The notes beneath the pieces were generated by a model. It was not told the DNA's origin. It worked only from the letters and a program-made list of their open reading frames with translations, and did no database searches. The translations under genes were made by a program, and so were the position numbers. From DASXUX01 sp036504595 (GTDB lineage Bacteria; Planctomycetota; SZUA-567; H5-PLA8), in assembly GCA_036504595.1 (NCBI GenBank), contig DASXUX010000083.1, positions 81,412 through 145,411 on the forward strand: a stretch of DNA of 64,000 nt. Reading direction: 5' to 3'. Below, in pieces: positions 15,536 through 25,016 of this stretch; positions within the stretch are counted from its first letter, which is position 1, and each line of letters starts with the position of its first letter.

Positions 15536-17644
15536 ATGCAAAGTCCGAGCACACCGGCGAGCATCATCAAAGAAATCTACACGCGCCGCACGGGCATGTT
15601 TGGACTGCTGCTGCTGGGCACCTGCGTGCTGTTGTATGCGAACTGGCGCGCGCCGCTGCACAACTTCGACGACGTGCCGCATCTTTATCACGCGTTCGGC
15701 TATTCCTGGCGCGAATGGTTCGAGCCCAAGCCCTCGATCTCGTACAACCCTGTGGCGATGTTCTCCTGGGCGGTGGACTTGAAGCTCTTCGGCGACGGGC
15801 GCTCGCCGGCCGACGGCCAGCCGCTCGATCTGGGGCCTGGTCCGGATGGCCAGCGGCGCAAGGCGATCACGACGCCGCCGCCCGGCCCGTTCCCGTTCGC
15901 GGTGCCGCCGGCCTGGGGCATGCGGCTGATGAACGGGCTTTATCACCTGCTTGCCGGATATGTGCTCTGGCTGCTGCTCAGGCGACTTGAGGCCGGCGAG
16001 GGCATGTCGGCGCTGATCGCGCTGCTGTGGGTGGCGCATCCGATGGCCTGCGAGTCGGTGGCGTGGGTTTGCGAGCGCAAGAACGTGCTCGTAGCGCTGT
16101 TCGGATTCGCGGCGCTGTGGGCGTGCGCCGAAGGGCGAAGGACGAAGGGCGAAGTGCGAAGGGCGGATGATTCGTCCTTCGCACTTCGTCCTTCGAACTT
16201 CGTCTGGTGGCGCTGGCCGGCGGTCGCGGTGTTCTACACGTTGGCGATCTTGAGTAAGTCGAGCGCGGCGGGGCTGCTGCCTTTGCTGGCCGTGCTGGCG
16301 GTCATCGATCCGGGCGCACGAACGCATTCGACGAAAAGCGTGCGCCGCTGGCTGGAATTGGCGCTGGGGCTGGCGGTGCCGGTCGCGATCACCGTGATCG
16401 TTTCGCGCGCGACAATGGCGACGCACGTCTACGACGTGGTTCCGCCGCCGGGCGGCAGTGTCTGGACGGCTGTGCTCACCGACACTGAGATCTTCGCACG
16501 ATACATTAAGAACATTCTTGTGCCGCTGGACCTGAGTTTCTTCTATGGCGTGCAGCCGGTGCTTTCGTTGTCCGATCCGCGTCCGTGGATGTACGGAACG
16601 CTGCTGGTGCTGATCTGCGGCGGCAGCATTTGGCTGGCGGAGCGTGAGCGTCGGCCGCTCGCGCTTTTGGGCCTGTGCTGGTTCTTCTTCGCGCTCGCAC
16701 CGAATGCAAATCTGGTCGGCGTGCCGTATTGGATGCAGGATCGCTATGTGTACCTGGCCGCGCCGGGTTTCCTGCTGATGTTCTGCTGCGGATTGCAGGG
16801 CCAGCTGCGCTACGTTCCGGATTTTGCGCCGCGTGTGCCGGCCGCGGCGTGCGCAGGGGTGGGCGTCATCGCGCTGCTGGGCGCTTTTCGAGCGCCGTTG
16901 TTCGAACATTCGGATTACTACCTGCTGGATGCGGTCGCGCGACAGCCCGATTCGGCGATGGCGCGCTTGCAGGCCGCCGAAGTTCTCAAGCTGCGCTTTC
17001 ATCGGTACTCGATGGCCGGCGACATGCCTAATCCCGCCCTGGCTCGATTGAGCGCAAAGACGCTAGTATCGCTTTACGAGGGGATCGAGGCGTGCCCCGA
17101 TTTGCGCTGCCACATCGACGCCTTCACGGTTCGAGTCCGTCGCGCCGAGGCGCTGCTGTCGCTCGATCATTGGCAGGAAAGCCGCGCGGCTTTGGGAACT
17201 GTGCCGCCGCGGGACGCGACGATGCTGACGACGGTCGATGAACAGGGGCGGAAGCTCGCGCGCGGGCGGATGGAACAGAGCAGCGGATATTTGCCGCGCA
17301 CGCTGGCGACGGCGTGGGGAATCGTTGGCGAAAGCGAACTTCGGCAGTCGGGACAGAAGGATCTGCCGCTGGCTCAGCGCATCGAGCACACCGAGCAGGC
17401 GATCGCAACGGCGGACGAATCGATCAACGTCGTTCCGCACGATTACACCGCGCACGTTCTGAAAGGCCGCGCGCTGATTTGCCTGGCCGATTTGTTCGCC
17501 GAAGCGCAGGATATGGAGACGGCGCTGCAACACTACGAAACGGGCATCTCCGTGCTGAAGAGCGTCCCGCCCGGATCGCGATCGTTCATCGCGGCGCGCA
17601 TGATCGTGGAGAATGTTGGGCCACCGGAAGGTCCGAGGCGGTGA
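15536..17644 (+). CDS. TMTC-like multi-pass membrane protein with C-terminal TPR region
   Basis: 702 residues. About ten hydrophobic segments fill residues 20-475 (first GMFGLLLLGTCVLLYANW); about 480-702 are soluble and helical like TPR repeats (DYTAHVLKGRALICLADLF). HNFDDVPHLYHAF near the N-terminus has the acidic loop after TM1 seen in GT-C (PMT/TMTC/ArnT) glycosyltransferases; WVAHPMACESVAWVCERKN is typical of TMTC-like bacterial proteins. Likely a polyprenyl-sugar-dependent transferase acting on the outer face of the membrane; acceptor unknown. Residues 199-222 between two membrane segments are encoded by a heptamer repeat (16130-16201), probably a tolerated loop insertion. Confidence 0.75.
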   Translation: MQSPSTPASIIKEIYTRRTGMFGLLLLGTCVLLYANWRAPLHNFDDVPHLYHAFGYSWREWFEPKPSISYNPVAMFSWAVDLKLFGDGRSPADGQPLDLGPGPDGQRRKAITTPPPGPFPFAVPPAWGMRLMNGLYHLLAGYVLWLLLRRLEAGEGMSALIALLWVAHPMACESVAWVCERKNVLVALFGFAALWACAEGRRTKGEVRRADDSSFALRPSNFVWWRWPAVAVFYTLAILSKSSAAGLLPLLAVLAVIDPGARTHSTKSVRRWLELALGLAVPVAITVIVSRATMATHVYDVVPPPGGSVWTAVLTDTEIFARYIKNILVPLDLSFFYGVQPVLSLSDPRPWMYGTLLVLICGGSIWLAERERRPLALLGLCWFFFALAPNANLVGVPYWMQDRYVYLAAPGFLLMFCCGLQGQLRYVPDFAPRVPAAACAGVGVIALLGAFRAPLFEHSDYYLLDAVARQPDSAMARLQAAEVLKLRFHRYSMAGDMPNPALARLSAKTLVSLYEGIEACPDLRCHIDAFTVRVRRAEALLSLDHWQESRAALGTVPPRDATMLTTVDEQGRKLARGRMEQSSGYLPRTLATAWGIVGESELRQSGQKDLPLAQRIEHTEQAIATADESINVVPHDYTAHVLKGRALICLADLFAEAQDMETALQHYETGISVLKSVPPGSRSFIAARMIVENVGPPEGPRR
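16130..16201. repeat. Heptamer-periodic inverted repeat (GAAGGGC type), inside coding sequence
   Basis: Left units GAAGGGC, GAAGGAC, GAAGGGC, GAAGTGC, GAAGGGC (16130-16164); right units GTCCTTC, GCACTTC, GTCCTTC, GAACTTC (16174-16201). Translated in frame as a charged loop (RRTKGEVRRADDSSF) of the membrane protein. Confidence 0.92.
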
Positions 17645-17765
17645 GGGGTCTGGCGGGCGTGCGGCGGCGAAGAGTTTCGTGCATGTTCCGTATCTTCGTT
17701 TTTCTGGCCTTCCTGGGTAAAGTGGGTACTGTCAACGTTACATCCCCACTACGGAGGACCCGCCG

Positions 17766-20700
17766 ATGCGTCGCCTGTCGCTGATGGTCCTGATTCTCTT
17801 TGCCGGTCTCCTTCCTGCCGCGGATGCGGAACCGTACGCTCTGGTCATTGTCCGCGGCGGCAGTGGCGTTGTTTCTGTTCCGGTTGACCTGGCAGAACTT
17901 GGCAAGGCCTGCGGTGTCGCGAGCACCACCGCGCCCTTCGTAGCCCAGGAGACTCCCGCCGGCCTGGTCGCCCTGCACAGCCAGTTTGACGTGCCGCCCA
18001 ACGTGGCCAGCGGCCTGCTTTCGTTCTTTCTTTCGGAGCACCTTCCAGAAGCGCGCGTGCGCGTGTACCTGACGGAGGCACATCCGAAGCTTCCGGCTCC
18101 CACAAAGGCCGGCTTGCTGAGCGTGGAGGGCCGTTTCGTTATTCGCGGGCACGGCTTTGTCGCCACACACGATCCCACGCGCGCGAGCGGGTTGCCATCC
18201 CTCCAGATCGCCGGCAAGACAATCAACGCCACCTTCGCCGATCGCCTCCACGACCCGGCCACCGGCAGCTTTCTTCTGCGTGAGGACCGCGGTGCGACCG
18301 TTCAGTTTCTCACGCAAGGCCCGCTTCTGACACGCGTCATAGTCCACGCGCACTACACACAAAACGGGAAGCGCCCGCCATCTGAGCCCGAAGCGACGTA
18401 CGTTTTCACCTATACGGCCGGTTCGCCGCTCGTGCGCGTGGACGCCACCATTTCGCAGCGCGAGCCTTTCGCGTGGAACGAACTGCATCTGCTCGAACTG
18501 GACTTTCGCGAGTCCACATTCGCCGACTGGGCAACGGGCGAGCCGTGGAGCACCGGCAAGCTGAAAGGCGACAAGAAAAGCTACCGCGGCAATCAGTGGG
18601 CTGCGCTGAGTGATGGCAAGATTGGAGTGGGCGTCCTCAGCGGCGAGACTAACAGCGTCTACGATGGCGACCGCGACTACATGTACGTCCACGGGCCGTG
18701 GGTTCATTGGGCCGAAAAAGATCGCCAAATGTCCGCGAGCCTCTGGTTGGGGAGCGCCGAGAGCGCCGATCAGGTTTTTCGCGGTATTCAAGAAAGCGCG
18801 AAACACGCCGGCGCGCCCGAAGTCATCGTCACATTGCCGCAGCTCGAATCGCAACGCGAAAAGATCAAGCAACTCATCTCCGCCTTGCCGCGCGGTCAGC
18901 GCCGCGGCCGCTTCGCATGGGCGCTCGATCAGCTTCAGCGCATGGGCGAACATCTTCCCTTGAAACTGACGATGCACGCGTCCGCCGAAATGCTGAGTGC
19001 ACTGGAGAAGGGTGGGGATGCCGCCGAAGCATTCCCGTGGCTCAATGCGATGCGAAGCGGCCCAGGAACCAAGCTGATCTTTCCCGGCCCGGTCATGCTC
19101 GAAAACGGCCGCGTCGGCATCGGCATCTCGCAGCAAAAGGGATCGGCGATCGCTCTGACCAGCGTCTACGACTTCGATTCCGAAACAGAAATGATCGCGC
19201 AAAACGCAGCGCCGCTGTGGCGGATCGAGCTGCAGGACGCCGACGGAAAAACGCAGACGATCACCCCGGCCGATTGCAGCGGCAGCCTCAAGAAGAGCGA
19301 CGACAAGCTCACCCTGCAGTGGCATCACGCCGTAGACATAAAGTGCGAGGTCAAACTCGATGGCCCGCGCGCCACGTGGTCGTTCAACGTCGATAACGAA
19401 AGCAAGAGTTGGAGCATCTCGCGCGTCACGTTTCCGCAAGTTTCGCTCGGCCAGATCGGCTGCGCCTGCACCGACGACAAATTCGTTTACCCGCACGTGT
19501 CCGGGCAGTTGGTGGATGCGCCGCTCACGAAGCCCTTCCGCTACACCGGCACCTACCCGTCCTGCAACGGCACGCTTCAATTCTTCGCGCATTATGATGA
19601 ACACTGCGGCATCTATCTCGCCGCGCACGATCCGCTCGCCTGCACGAAAGAACTCTGCGCTGAGCACGCATTCGGTTCCCCTCTCCCCCGCGAGGGAGAG
19701 GGGTTAGGGGTGAGGGGGCTGAACTGCTCGTTCATCATTCCTGCTGAGAACATTGGCGTTCCAGGCAACCGCTTCCGCCTCAGCGGTCAGTCCGTGATGG
19801 AAGTCTTCCACGGCGACTGGTTTGATGCCGCGCAAATCTACAAACGCTGGGTCGAAACCGAAGCTAAGTGGCGGCCCGATCAGAACCGCGACCGTAAGGG
19901 AGCGGACCTAAAGGAACGCACCGACACGCCGCAGTGGATGCGCGACCTGCCGCTCTGGGCCATCACCGGCGGCGACGCGCAGCACGTCGTCAAGGTGATG
20001 AAGGAATTCCGCGAATACATGGGCGTTCCGGTGGGCGTGCATTGGTATACGTGGCACCAGATTCCCTTCGACAACAGCTACCCGCACTATTTCCCGGCGA
20101 AGCCCGGCTTCCCTGAAGGCGTGCGCGAACTTCAAGCCGCCGGCGTGCGCGTCATGCCCTACATCAACGGCCGGCTATGGGACACTGGTCTCGATGATTT
20201 CAAAGAAACTGCCATCACCGCCGCAACCAAAGACGCCAAAGGCAAAGCCTACATCGAAGAGTACGGCTCCGGCCGCAAACTCGCGCCGATGTGTCCGGTC
20301 ACACCGCTGTGGCAGAAGACAGTGCAGGACATCGTTCTGCGATTGCTCGGACCCGAAGGCGGCGTGGACGGCGTGTACATCGATCAAGTCGCCGCCGCCG
20401 CGCCCTGCCTGTGCTTTGACAAGTCGCACGGCCACCCGCTCGGCGGCGGTCACTGGTGGACGACCGACGGCTACTGGAAGATGCTCTCCAGTCTGCGCTC
20501 CGAAATGAAAAGCCGCTTTCCCGATCGCATGCTGACCACCGAATGCAACGCCGAACCGTACGCGCGCTTCTTCGACGCGTACTTGACCTGGAACTTCCAA
20601 TACCAGGATCAAATCCCGCTTTTCTCCGCAGTCTATGGCGGAAAGCTGCTCATGTTCGGCCGAGCTTACCGCGGCGGCCCGACCAAGGACCTCGCGCTGC

Positions 20701-21191
20701 GGATGAAAGCCGCGCAAAGCCTCGTCTACGGCGAACAAATCGGCTGGTGCGACCCCAGCGTGATCAAGGAGCCCGTCGGCGGCCCGTTCATGCGCCGCAT
20801 GGCCCGCCTGCGCTACGCCCTTCGCGATTATCTCAGCGCCGGCGAGATGGCCCATCCACCGAAGCTGCGCGGCGAGATCCCGACAGTCACCGCCGACTGG
20901 CAGTGGTCCGGCACATGGAATGTCACCGACACCGAGATTCAAACCGGAGCCTGGCATGCCCGCGACGGCCGTTTGGCACTGATCTTCGTCAGCGTGACGG
21001 ATAAGGAGCTCAGCACCGAACTCGATTTCTCCGCAGAGCGCTACGGCTTCAAGCCCGGCGCGAAACTCAGCGTCTCCGTTCGCACCGAGGACGGCGCGCA
21101 ACCCGCGACCGAACAGCCCGCATCGTTCCGCCGCAAGCTCGTGCTTCCGCCGTATCAGGCAATTGTCCTGGAGGTGAAGGTCGGGCCATAG
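17766..21191 (+). CDS. Giant secreted glycosidase-like protein (DUF6259 type)
   Basis: 1141 residues from ATG 17766 (GGAGG 7 nt upstream; signal peptide LSLMVLILFAGLLPAADA). An N-terminal beta-sandwich region (to about 600) precedes a TIM-barrel region (about 690-1060) with VGVHWYTWHQIPFDN, VDGVYIDQV (D873) and TTECNAEPY, the layout of clan-D-like barrels with DUF6259. A C-terminal beta domain closes the protein. Asp873 at a barrel strand end is the best nucleophile candidate; this is inference. Residues 637-652 (GSPLPREGEGLGVRGL) are a translated dispersed repeat lying between domains. It is followed 57 bp later by another large secreted protein, suggesting one polysaccharide-degradation unit. 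Confidence 0.78.
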   Translation: MRRLSLMVLILFAGLLPAADAEPYALVIVRGGSGVVSVPVDLAELGKACGVASTTAPFVAQETPAGLVALHSQFDVPPNVASGLLSFFLSEHLPEARVRVYLTEAHPKLPAPTKAGLLSVEGRFVIRGHGFVATHDPTRASGLPSLQIAGKTINATFADRLHDPATGSFLLREDRGATVQFLTQGPLLTRVIVHAHYTQNGKRPPSEPEATYVFTYTAGSPLVRVDATISQREPFAWNELHLLELDFRESTFADWATGEPWSTGKLKGDKKSYRGNQWAALSDGKIGVGVLSGETNSVYDGDRDYMYVHGPWVHWAEKDRQMSASLWLGSAESADQVFRGIQESAKHAGAPEVIVTLPQLESQREKIKQLISALPRGQRRGRFAWALDQLQRMGEHLPLKLTMHASAEMLSALEKGGDAAEAFPWLNAMRSGPGTKLIFPGPVMLENGRVGIGISQQKGSAIALTSVYDFDSETEMIAQNAAPLWRIELQDADGKTQTITPADCSGSLKKSDDKLTLQWHHAVDIKCEVKLDGPRATWSFNVDNESKSWSISRVTFPQVSLGQIGCACTDDKFVYPHVSGQLVDAPLTKPFRYTGTYPSCNGTLQFFAHYDEHCGIYLAAHDPLACTKELCAEHAFGSPLPREGEGLGVRGLNCSFIIPAENIGVPGNRFRLSGQSVMEVFHGDWFDAAQIYKRWVETEAKWRPDQNRDRKGADLKERTDTPQWMRDLPLWAITGGDAQHVVKVMKEFREYMGVPVGVHWYTWHQIPFDNSYPHYFPAKPGFPEGVRELQAAGVRVMPYINGRLWDTGLDDFKETAITAATKDAKGKAYIEEYGSGRKLAPMCPVTPLWQKTVQDIVLRLLGPEGGVDGVYIDQVAAAAPCLCFDKSHGHPLGGGHWWTTDGYWKMLSSLRSEMKSRFPDRMLTTECNAEPYARFFDAYLTWNFQYQDQIPLFSAVYGGKLLMFGRAYRGGPTKDLALRMKAAQSLVYGEQIGWCDPSVIKEPVGGPFMRRMARLRYALRDYLSAGEMAHPPKLRGEIPTVTADWQWSGTWNVTDTEIQTGAWHARDGRLALIFVSVTDKELSTELDFSAERYGFKPGAKLSVSVRTEDGAQPATEQPASFRRKLVLPPYQAIVLEVKVGP
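19674..19720. repeat. CCCTCTCCC palindromic repeat inside coding sequence
   Basis: Almost identical to 651-697 and translated as GSPLPREGEGLGVRGL within the DUF6259-type protein. The 47-bp element plus one base gives 16 codons without stop. Confidence 0.92.
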
Positions 21192-21199
21192 AAGTCTGT

Positions 21200-21230
21200 A
21201 CTCTGCGCCCTCCGCGTCCTCTGCGGTGAG
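21200..21230. repeat. Half copy of nonamer repeat (CTCTGCGYC type)
   Basis: CTCTGCGCC, CTCCGCGTC, CTCTGCGGT in tandem, matching the right arm of 4124-4199. It ends just before the CGGAG ribosome-binding site of the gene at 21249. Confidence 0.7.
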
Positions 21231-21248
21231 CCGTTTCGGAGAACAGCC

Positions 21249-23492
21249 GTGCATACGAGAACTCTTCTCATCGCCGTGCTTCTTCTGCTTGCGTCGCTTT
21301 CCGCAGCCGCCCAGCAGCCCGAATCCCCTCGCCTTTCTCCCGATGCTCCGCCTGAGATCGGCGCGTGGTTCTGGCAATCGCAGGTCGAGCTTGCGCCGGA
21401 AGGCTACCGCAAGTTTATTGATTTGGTCGCGGAGCACTCCCCGTACACCCTCTTGACGACCAGCCAGCGCATTCCCCGCGAGATCACCGAACCTGAAATG
21501 CACGACCTTTACAAAGCCGGCGTCGCCTACGCGCACCAAAAAGGTCTGCGCGTCGCCCTCGATCTCGACATCCGTCTCGCGCGTGAAGCCTTTCGCAAAG
21601 CCTATCCCGAGGAAATGCAGGAGGTTTTGCGCATCAAGGAAGCCGATGTACCCGAAACCGGCGCGGAGATCACCCTCGCCAAAATCGAGAACAGCGATCA
21701 CATGACCTGGGGCTCGAAAGCCGCATACGTCTCGCTCGCCGGCAAACTCGTGAGCGTTTACGCCTACACGCGCGACAAGGACGGCATCGATCCCGCCAGC
21801 GTCCAAGACATTACGGCGGAGTGCAAAGCGAAAGAGGAGTCTTCCACCCGCGTCGTCGTGAGCATTCCAGGCGGCAAGGATCTCGCCGGCCGAAAAGTCG
21901 CCGCCATGGCGACGTTCACTCTCTTCTGCGCCGATGTTTTCGCGCCGCATCTCATCGAGTTCCAGCGCTCGATCTACAAAATGTACGCTGACATTCCTCT
22001 CGATGGCGCGATGAAGGACGAATGGGGCTTCCCGACCGGTCCCGGCCACGTCGGAAACGATTTCTATGTCTCGAAGTACCGCGCCGAAGCCTACGCCAAG
22101 CGCACCGGTGGCCACAACCTCCTCGCGGATTGTTTCCTGATGTTCGCCGAGCAGCGCGGCAAGAAGTCTGAGCGCCAGGCTGCCATCAACCATTTCCAGG
22201 AGATGAACTGGCAGCGCAATTCCGAAATTGAAGAAGCGTTCTACCGTGACGCGAAAGAAACGTTTGGCCCTGCTGCGTTCGTTGGCACCCATGCCACCTG
22301 GCACCCCGCGCTCAACATTCCCGAACTTAACAAGAACGGCTGGGATTGGTGGGCCGCTCGCCGCGACTATGGCCAGAGCGACGAAACTACTCCCTATCCG
22401 GCGCGCACGTCGCTGGCTCGAAAGTGGGGCGGAGCCGTCTGGTACAATCAGTGGTACTCGACACAGAAGGATATCGTCAGCTACACGCGCGAGCTCTGGA
22501 AAAATGCCATCAGCGGCGGACGCATTAATTATCATCCACTCTTCCCGCACAAATCGGCCGATCCGCTCGGAGGCGCGGCTGCTCTGCTGGAAGGCGGCCT
22601 GATGCAAGGTGAGTGCCGCGTGCGTCTGCTCAATTTCGTCACGCGCGCGCAGCTCGACTGTCCCGTCGCCATCGTCTTCGGTCACGCCGCCGCCATGAAC
22701 TGGGCGGGCCCTGCCTTTATGGACAACGGCGTCAATCTCGCGCAGCAATTCTGGAATGCCGGCTTTCCCGCCGACCTGATCCCTTCGAGTGAAATCCGCA
22801 GCGGTGCGGTGTCCGTCACCGGTGATGGCTTCGTTCAGTACGGTGCCGCCAAGCACAAATACAAAGCGCTGATCCTGCACCAGCCCGAATTCGAACGTCC
22901 CGAGACCGCCGAGTTCTGGAAGAAAGCCGCGTCTGGGGGAAAAACCGCGCTCTATCGAAACGGCAATTGGACCGCCGATTTCGACGCCAAGCCGTTCGAT
23001 GGCAACGCGCTCCTCCGCCGCGAAAACGAGGAGCCTGCGAGTGTTCAGAACGTAACCGAGAAGCTGAAAGCCGCCGGCGTCGAACCGTCGCATGAATGGA
23101 ACGCCAAGGATCTCACCGGCCGCTGCCGCCTCACCGATGGCACCGAAATCATCGTCGCCGCGTCCGCCGAACAGCCCGCGGGAGTCGTCATCAGCAAGAC
23201 ACTGAAGATTGGCAGACAGGAAGTGACGTTTGAGTGCATCGGCCTGGCCGCCGTACGTTTCAACGCCGCCGGAGAACTCCAAGCCATCGCCGCCGGCGCG
23301 CTGAAATCGTTCAAAGCCGCCGCGCTGTCAATCGAACTCCATCAACCCGCCGACATCGCCCTATGGCGCGACGAAAAAGGCAATTGGCGCGGCGTCCTGC
23401 AAGGCCATAAAGGCGAAGTCCCCGAACCGCTTCTGTCGATCACCAAAGATTGGCTGCGCCTGTCCGTGCCCAAACCCGTCGCCCCCAACTAG
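21249..23492 (+). CDS. Large secreted protein, probable glycoside-hydrolase-like barrel, unknown family
   Basis: 747 residues from GTG 21249; GGAG lies 8 nt upstream and the signal peptide TLLIAVLLLLASLSAAA follows, which decides this start. The region to about 440 looks like a TIM barrel (IGAWFWQSQVEL, LRVALDLDIRLAR, LDGAMKDEWGF, FVGTHATWHPA). About 440-560 resembles a class-I amidotransferase-like or beta-galactosidase trimerisation-like domain (CPVAIVFGHAAAMNW, YKALILHQPEF). The C-terminus is beta-rich. KDEWG offers acidic residues at a strand end. No named family is recognised. Paired with the DUF6259-type gene upstream. Confidence 0.7.
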   Translation: MHTRTLLIAVLLLLASLSAAAQQPESPRLSPDAPPEIGAWFWQSQVELAPEGYRKFIDLVAEHSPYTLLTTSQRIPREITEPEMHDLYKAGVAYAHQKGLRVALDLDIRLAREAFRKAYPEEMQEVLRIKEADVPETGAEITLAKIENSDHMTWGSKAAYVSLAGKLVSVYAYTRDKDGIDPASVQDITAECKAKEESSTRVVVSIPGGKDLAGRKVAAMATFTLFCADVFAPHLIEFQRSIYKMYADIPLDGAMKDEWGFPTGPGHVGNDFYVSKYRAEAYAKRTGGHNLLADCFLMFAEQRGKKSERQAAINHFQEMNWQRNSEIEEAFYRDAKETFGPAAFVGTHATWHPALNIPELNKNGWDWWAARRDYGQSDETTPYPARTSLARKWGGAVWYNQWYSTQKDIVSYTRELWKNAISGGRINYHPLFPHKSADPLGGAAALLEGGLMQGECRVRLLNFVTRAQLDCPVAIVFGHAAAMNWAGPAFMDNGVNLAQQFWNAGFPADLIPSSEIRSGAVSVTGDGFVQYGAAKHKYKALILHQPEFERPETAEFWKKAASGGKTALYRNGNWTADFDAKPFDGNALLRRENEEPASVQNVTEKLKAAGVEPSHEWNAKDLTGRCRLTDGTEIIVAASAEQPAGVVISKTLKIGRQEVTFECIGLAAVRFNAAGELQAIAAGALKSFKAAALSIELHQPADIALWRDEKGNWRGVLQGHKGEVPEPLLSITKDWLRLSVPKPVAPN

Positions 23493-23522
23493 CCGACCAT
23501 GAATCACCAGACACCAGAGCAC

Positions 23523-23549
23523 CACTCACCAAGTACCACTCACCAATCT
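23523..23549. repeat. Heptamer tandem repeat (CACTCAC / CAAGTAC type)
   Basis: Units CACTCAC, CAAGTAC, CACTCAC, CAATCTC. Related strings occur at 27035-27076 and 62140-62167. Confidence 0.75.
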
Positions 23550-23590
23550 CCCTTTTGCGTTCCGAATTTTGCGTTAACGTATGCATCGAC

Positions 23591-24961
23591 ATGAGCCCTC
23601 GCATTCTTCTCGTCAACCCGCCCGTCTACGACTTCTCCGCCTACGACTTCTGGCTGAAGCCCTATGGCATGTTGAGCGTCGCCGGCCTGCTGCGGGGACA
23701 AGCCGACTTCGTTCTGTTCGATTACCTCGATCGCCTTTCGCCACTAATGCACTCTGATAAGAAGCTTCGCGCGGACCACTGGGGCCGCGGCGAATTCTGT
23801 TCTCAGCCTGCGCCCAAGCCTGAAGTCTTCGCAGACATTCCGCGCCACTATCACCGCTTCGGTGTGCCGCGCGAAGCATTCCGCCACTTCCTGTCGCAGC
23901 AGCCGCCGTTCGACTTCGCTCTGATCCAGACTGGCATGACCTACTGGTATCCCGGCGTGCGCGAAGTGATCGACGACCTCCGCGCGTTCTCCGCGAAAAC
24001 CAAAATTGTTCTTGGCGGCGTCTACGCCACGCTCTGCCCCACTCACGCCGGTTCCCTCGGCGCCGACCTCGTCGTCTCCGGCACCAACCTTGATCCTCTG
24101 TGGCAGTTCCTCGGTACGACTCCGCCACTTACCCCCAGCTTCAGCAGCCAAGAGCCAAGAGCTAAGAGCCAAGAGCCGCCGGTCCCGCTCTGGGATCTCT
24201 ACCCGCGCCTGCAAACCGGCGTCCTGAAACTCGCCGACGGCTGCCCCTTTCGCTGCACGTATTGTTCGGTGCCGCAGGTCTACGCGGGCTTCACGCCTCG
24301 TCCGATCGAGCGCGTTCTCGCCGAATACGATTTCCTTCGAGCGCGCGGCGTTACCGACCTCGCGTTTTACGACGACGCGCTCGGCTACCAGGCGGACAAT
24401 GTGCTGATGCCATTCCTCCGCGAAGTGATCAAGCACGGCTCGCGTGCCACTGCTGGCTTGTTAAGCAGTGCCGCGGCCGTCAACCTCCACACTCCCAACG
24501 CGCTGCACGCGCGCTACATGACTCCCGAGGTCACGCGCTTGATGATCGACGCCGGCTTCAAAATCATCTTTCTCGGCTTCGAAAGCCAAGCGGTCCAGTG
24601 GCAGCGTGCGACCGGCGGCAAAGTCTACGCGCACGATCTCGAACAGGCGGTGCGAAACCTGTTGAACGCCGGCGCGAAACTCGAACACCTGCACGCCTAC
24701 CTCATCATGGGCCATCCGCAGCATGATCAGCAAGACCTGGAAGGTTCCATGCGTCTGGCCAGCAGCCTCGGCCTGCGCATCATGCTGGCGGAATTTTCCC
24801 CCATTCCCGGCACGCCCGACGGCGAAGCCTGCCGCAAGTGGATCGATCTGGACGAACCGCTCAATCACAACAAAACTTCGTTCCCGTTCGTACTGCTCGG
24901 CGAAACCGAAGTCCGCCGCCTGAAACAACTCTGCCGCGATCTGAACGCCGCCCGCTCGTAG
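23591..24961 (+). CDS. B12-binding-type radical SAM protein
   Basis: 456 residues from ATG 23591; the frame extends upstream but without a better start. The N-terminal ~175 residues form the Rossmann-like B12-binding domain type (ILLVNPPVYDFSAYDFW, TKIVLGGVYATLCPTHAG); the radical SAM core has C218-x3-C222-x2-C225 (GCPFRCTYC) binding the 4Fe-4S cluster. The cobalamin lower-axial DxHxxG motif is not evident, so B12 binding is uncertain. Residues 185-198 (SSQEPRAKSQEPPV) between the two domains are encoded by a perfect heptamer repeat. Substrate unknown; methyl transfer or ring chemistry would fit the family. Confidence 0.82.
   Translation: MSPRILLVNPPVYDFSAYDFWLKPYGMLSVAGLLRGQADFVLFDYLDRLSPLMHSDKKLRADHWGRGEFCSQPAPKPEVFADIPRHYHRFGVPREAFRHFLSQQPPFDFALIQTGMTYWYPGVREVIDDLRAFSAKTKIVLGGVYATLCPTHAGSLGADLVVSGTNLDPLWQFLGTTPPLTPSFSSQEPRAKSQEPPVPLWDLYPRLQTGVLKLADGCPFRCTYCSVPQVYAGFTPRPIERVLAEYDFLRARGVTDLAFYDDALGYQADNVLMPFLREVIKHGSRATAGLLSSAAAVNLHTPNALHARYMTPEVTRLMIDAGFKIIFLGFESQAVQWQRATGGKVYAHDLEQAVRNLLNAGAKLEHLHAYLIMGHPQHDQQDLEGSMRLASSLGLRIMLAEFSPIPGTPDGEACRKWIDLDEPLNHNKTSFPFVLLGETEVRRLKQLCRDLNAARS
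24146..24177. repeat. Heptamer tandem repeat (AAGAGCC type) inside coding sequence
   Basis: AGCC/AGCT recurs at exactly 7-nt steps (24146, 24153, 24160, 24167, 24174). Translated as the linker between the B12-type and radical SAM domains. Confidence 0.9.
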
Positions 24962-25016
24962 GACGTTTTGCCAAATTGTCCCTCAGTTGAACTCCACTAA
25001 TCTGAGTTGTATGGTT

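Noticed and set aside
17124..17150. GGTTCGAGTCC string resembling a tRNA T-arm
   Set aside because: It lies within the TPR coding region and no acceptor stem or anticodon arm can be folded around it.
15308..19667. Long minus-strand open frames (15308-17002 and 17586-19667)
   Set aside because: They are antisense to the TMTC-like and DUF6259-type genes; compositions are Arg/His/Gln-rich or Ala/Gly/Arg-rich without motifs.
20175..23282. 1035-codon open frame on the minus strand opposite two secreted-protein genes
   Set aside because: It spans two real plus-strand genes with signal peptides and its translation is low-complexity Gly/Ala/Arg/Val with no domain. It is an antisense shadow caused by high GC at third positions.
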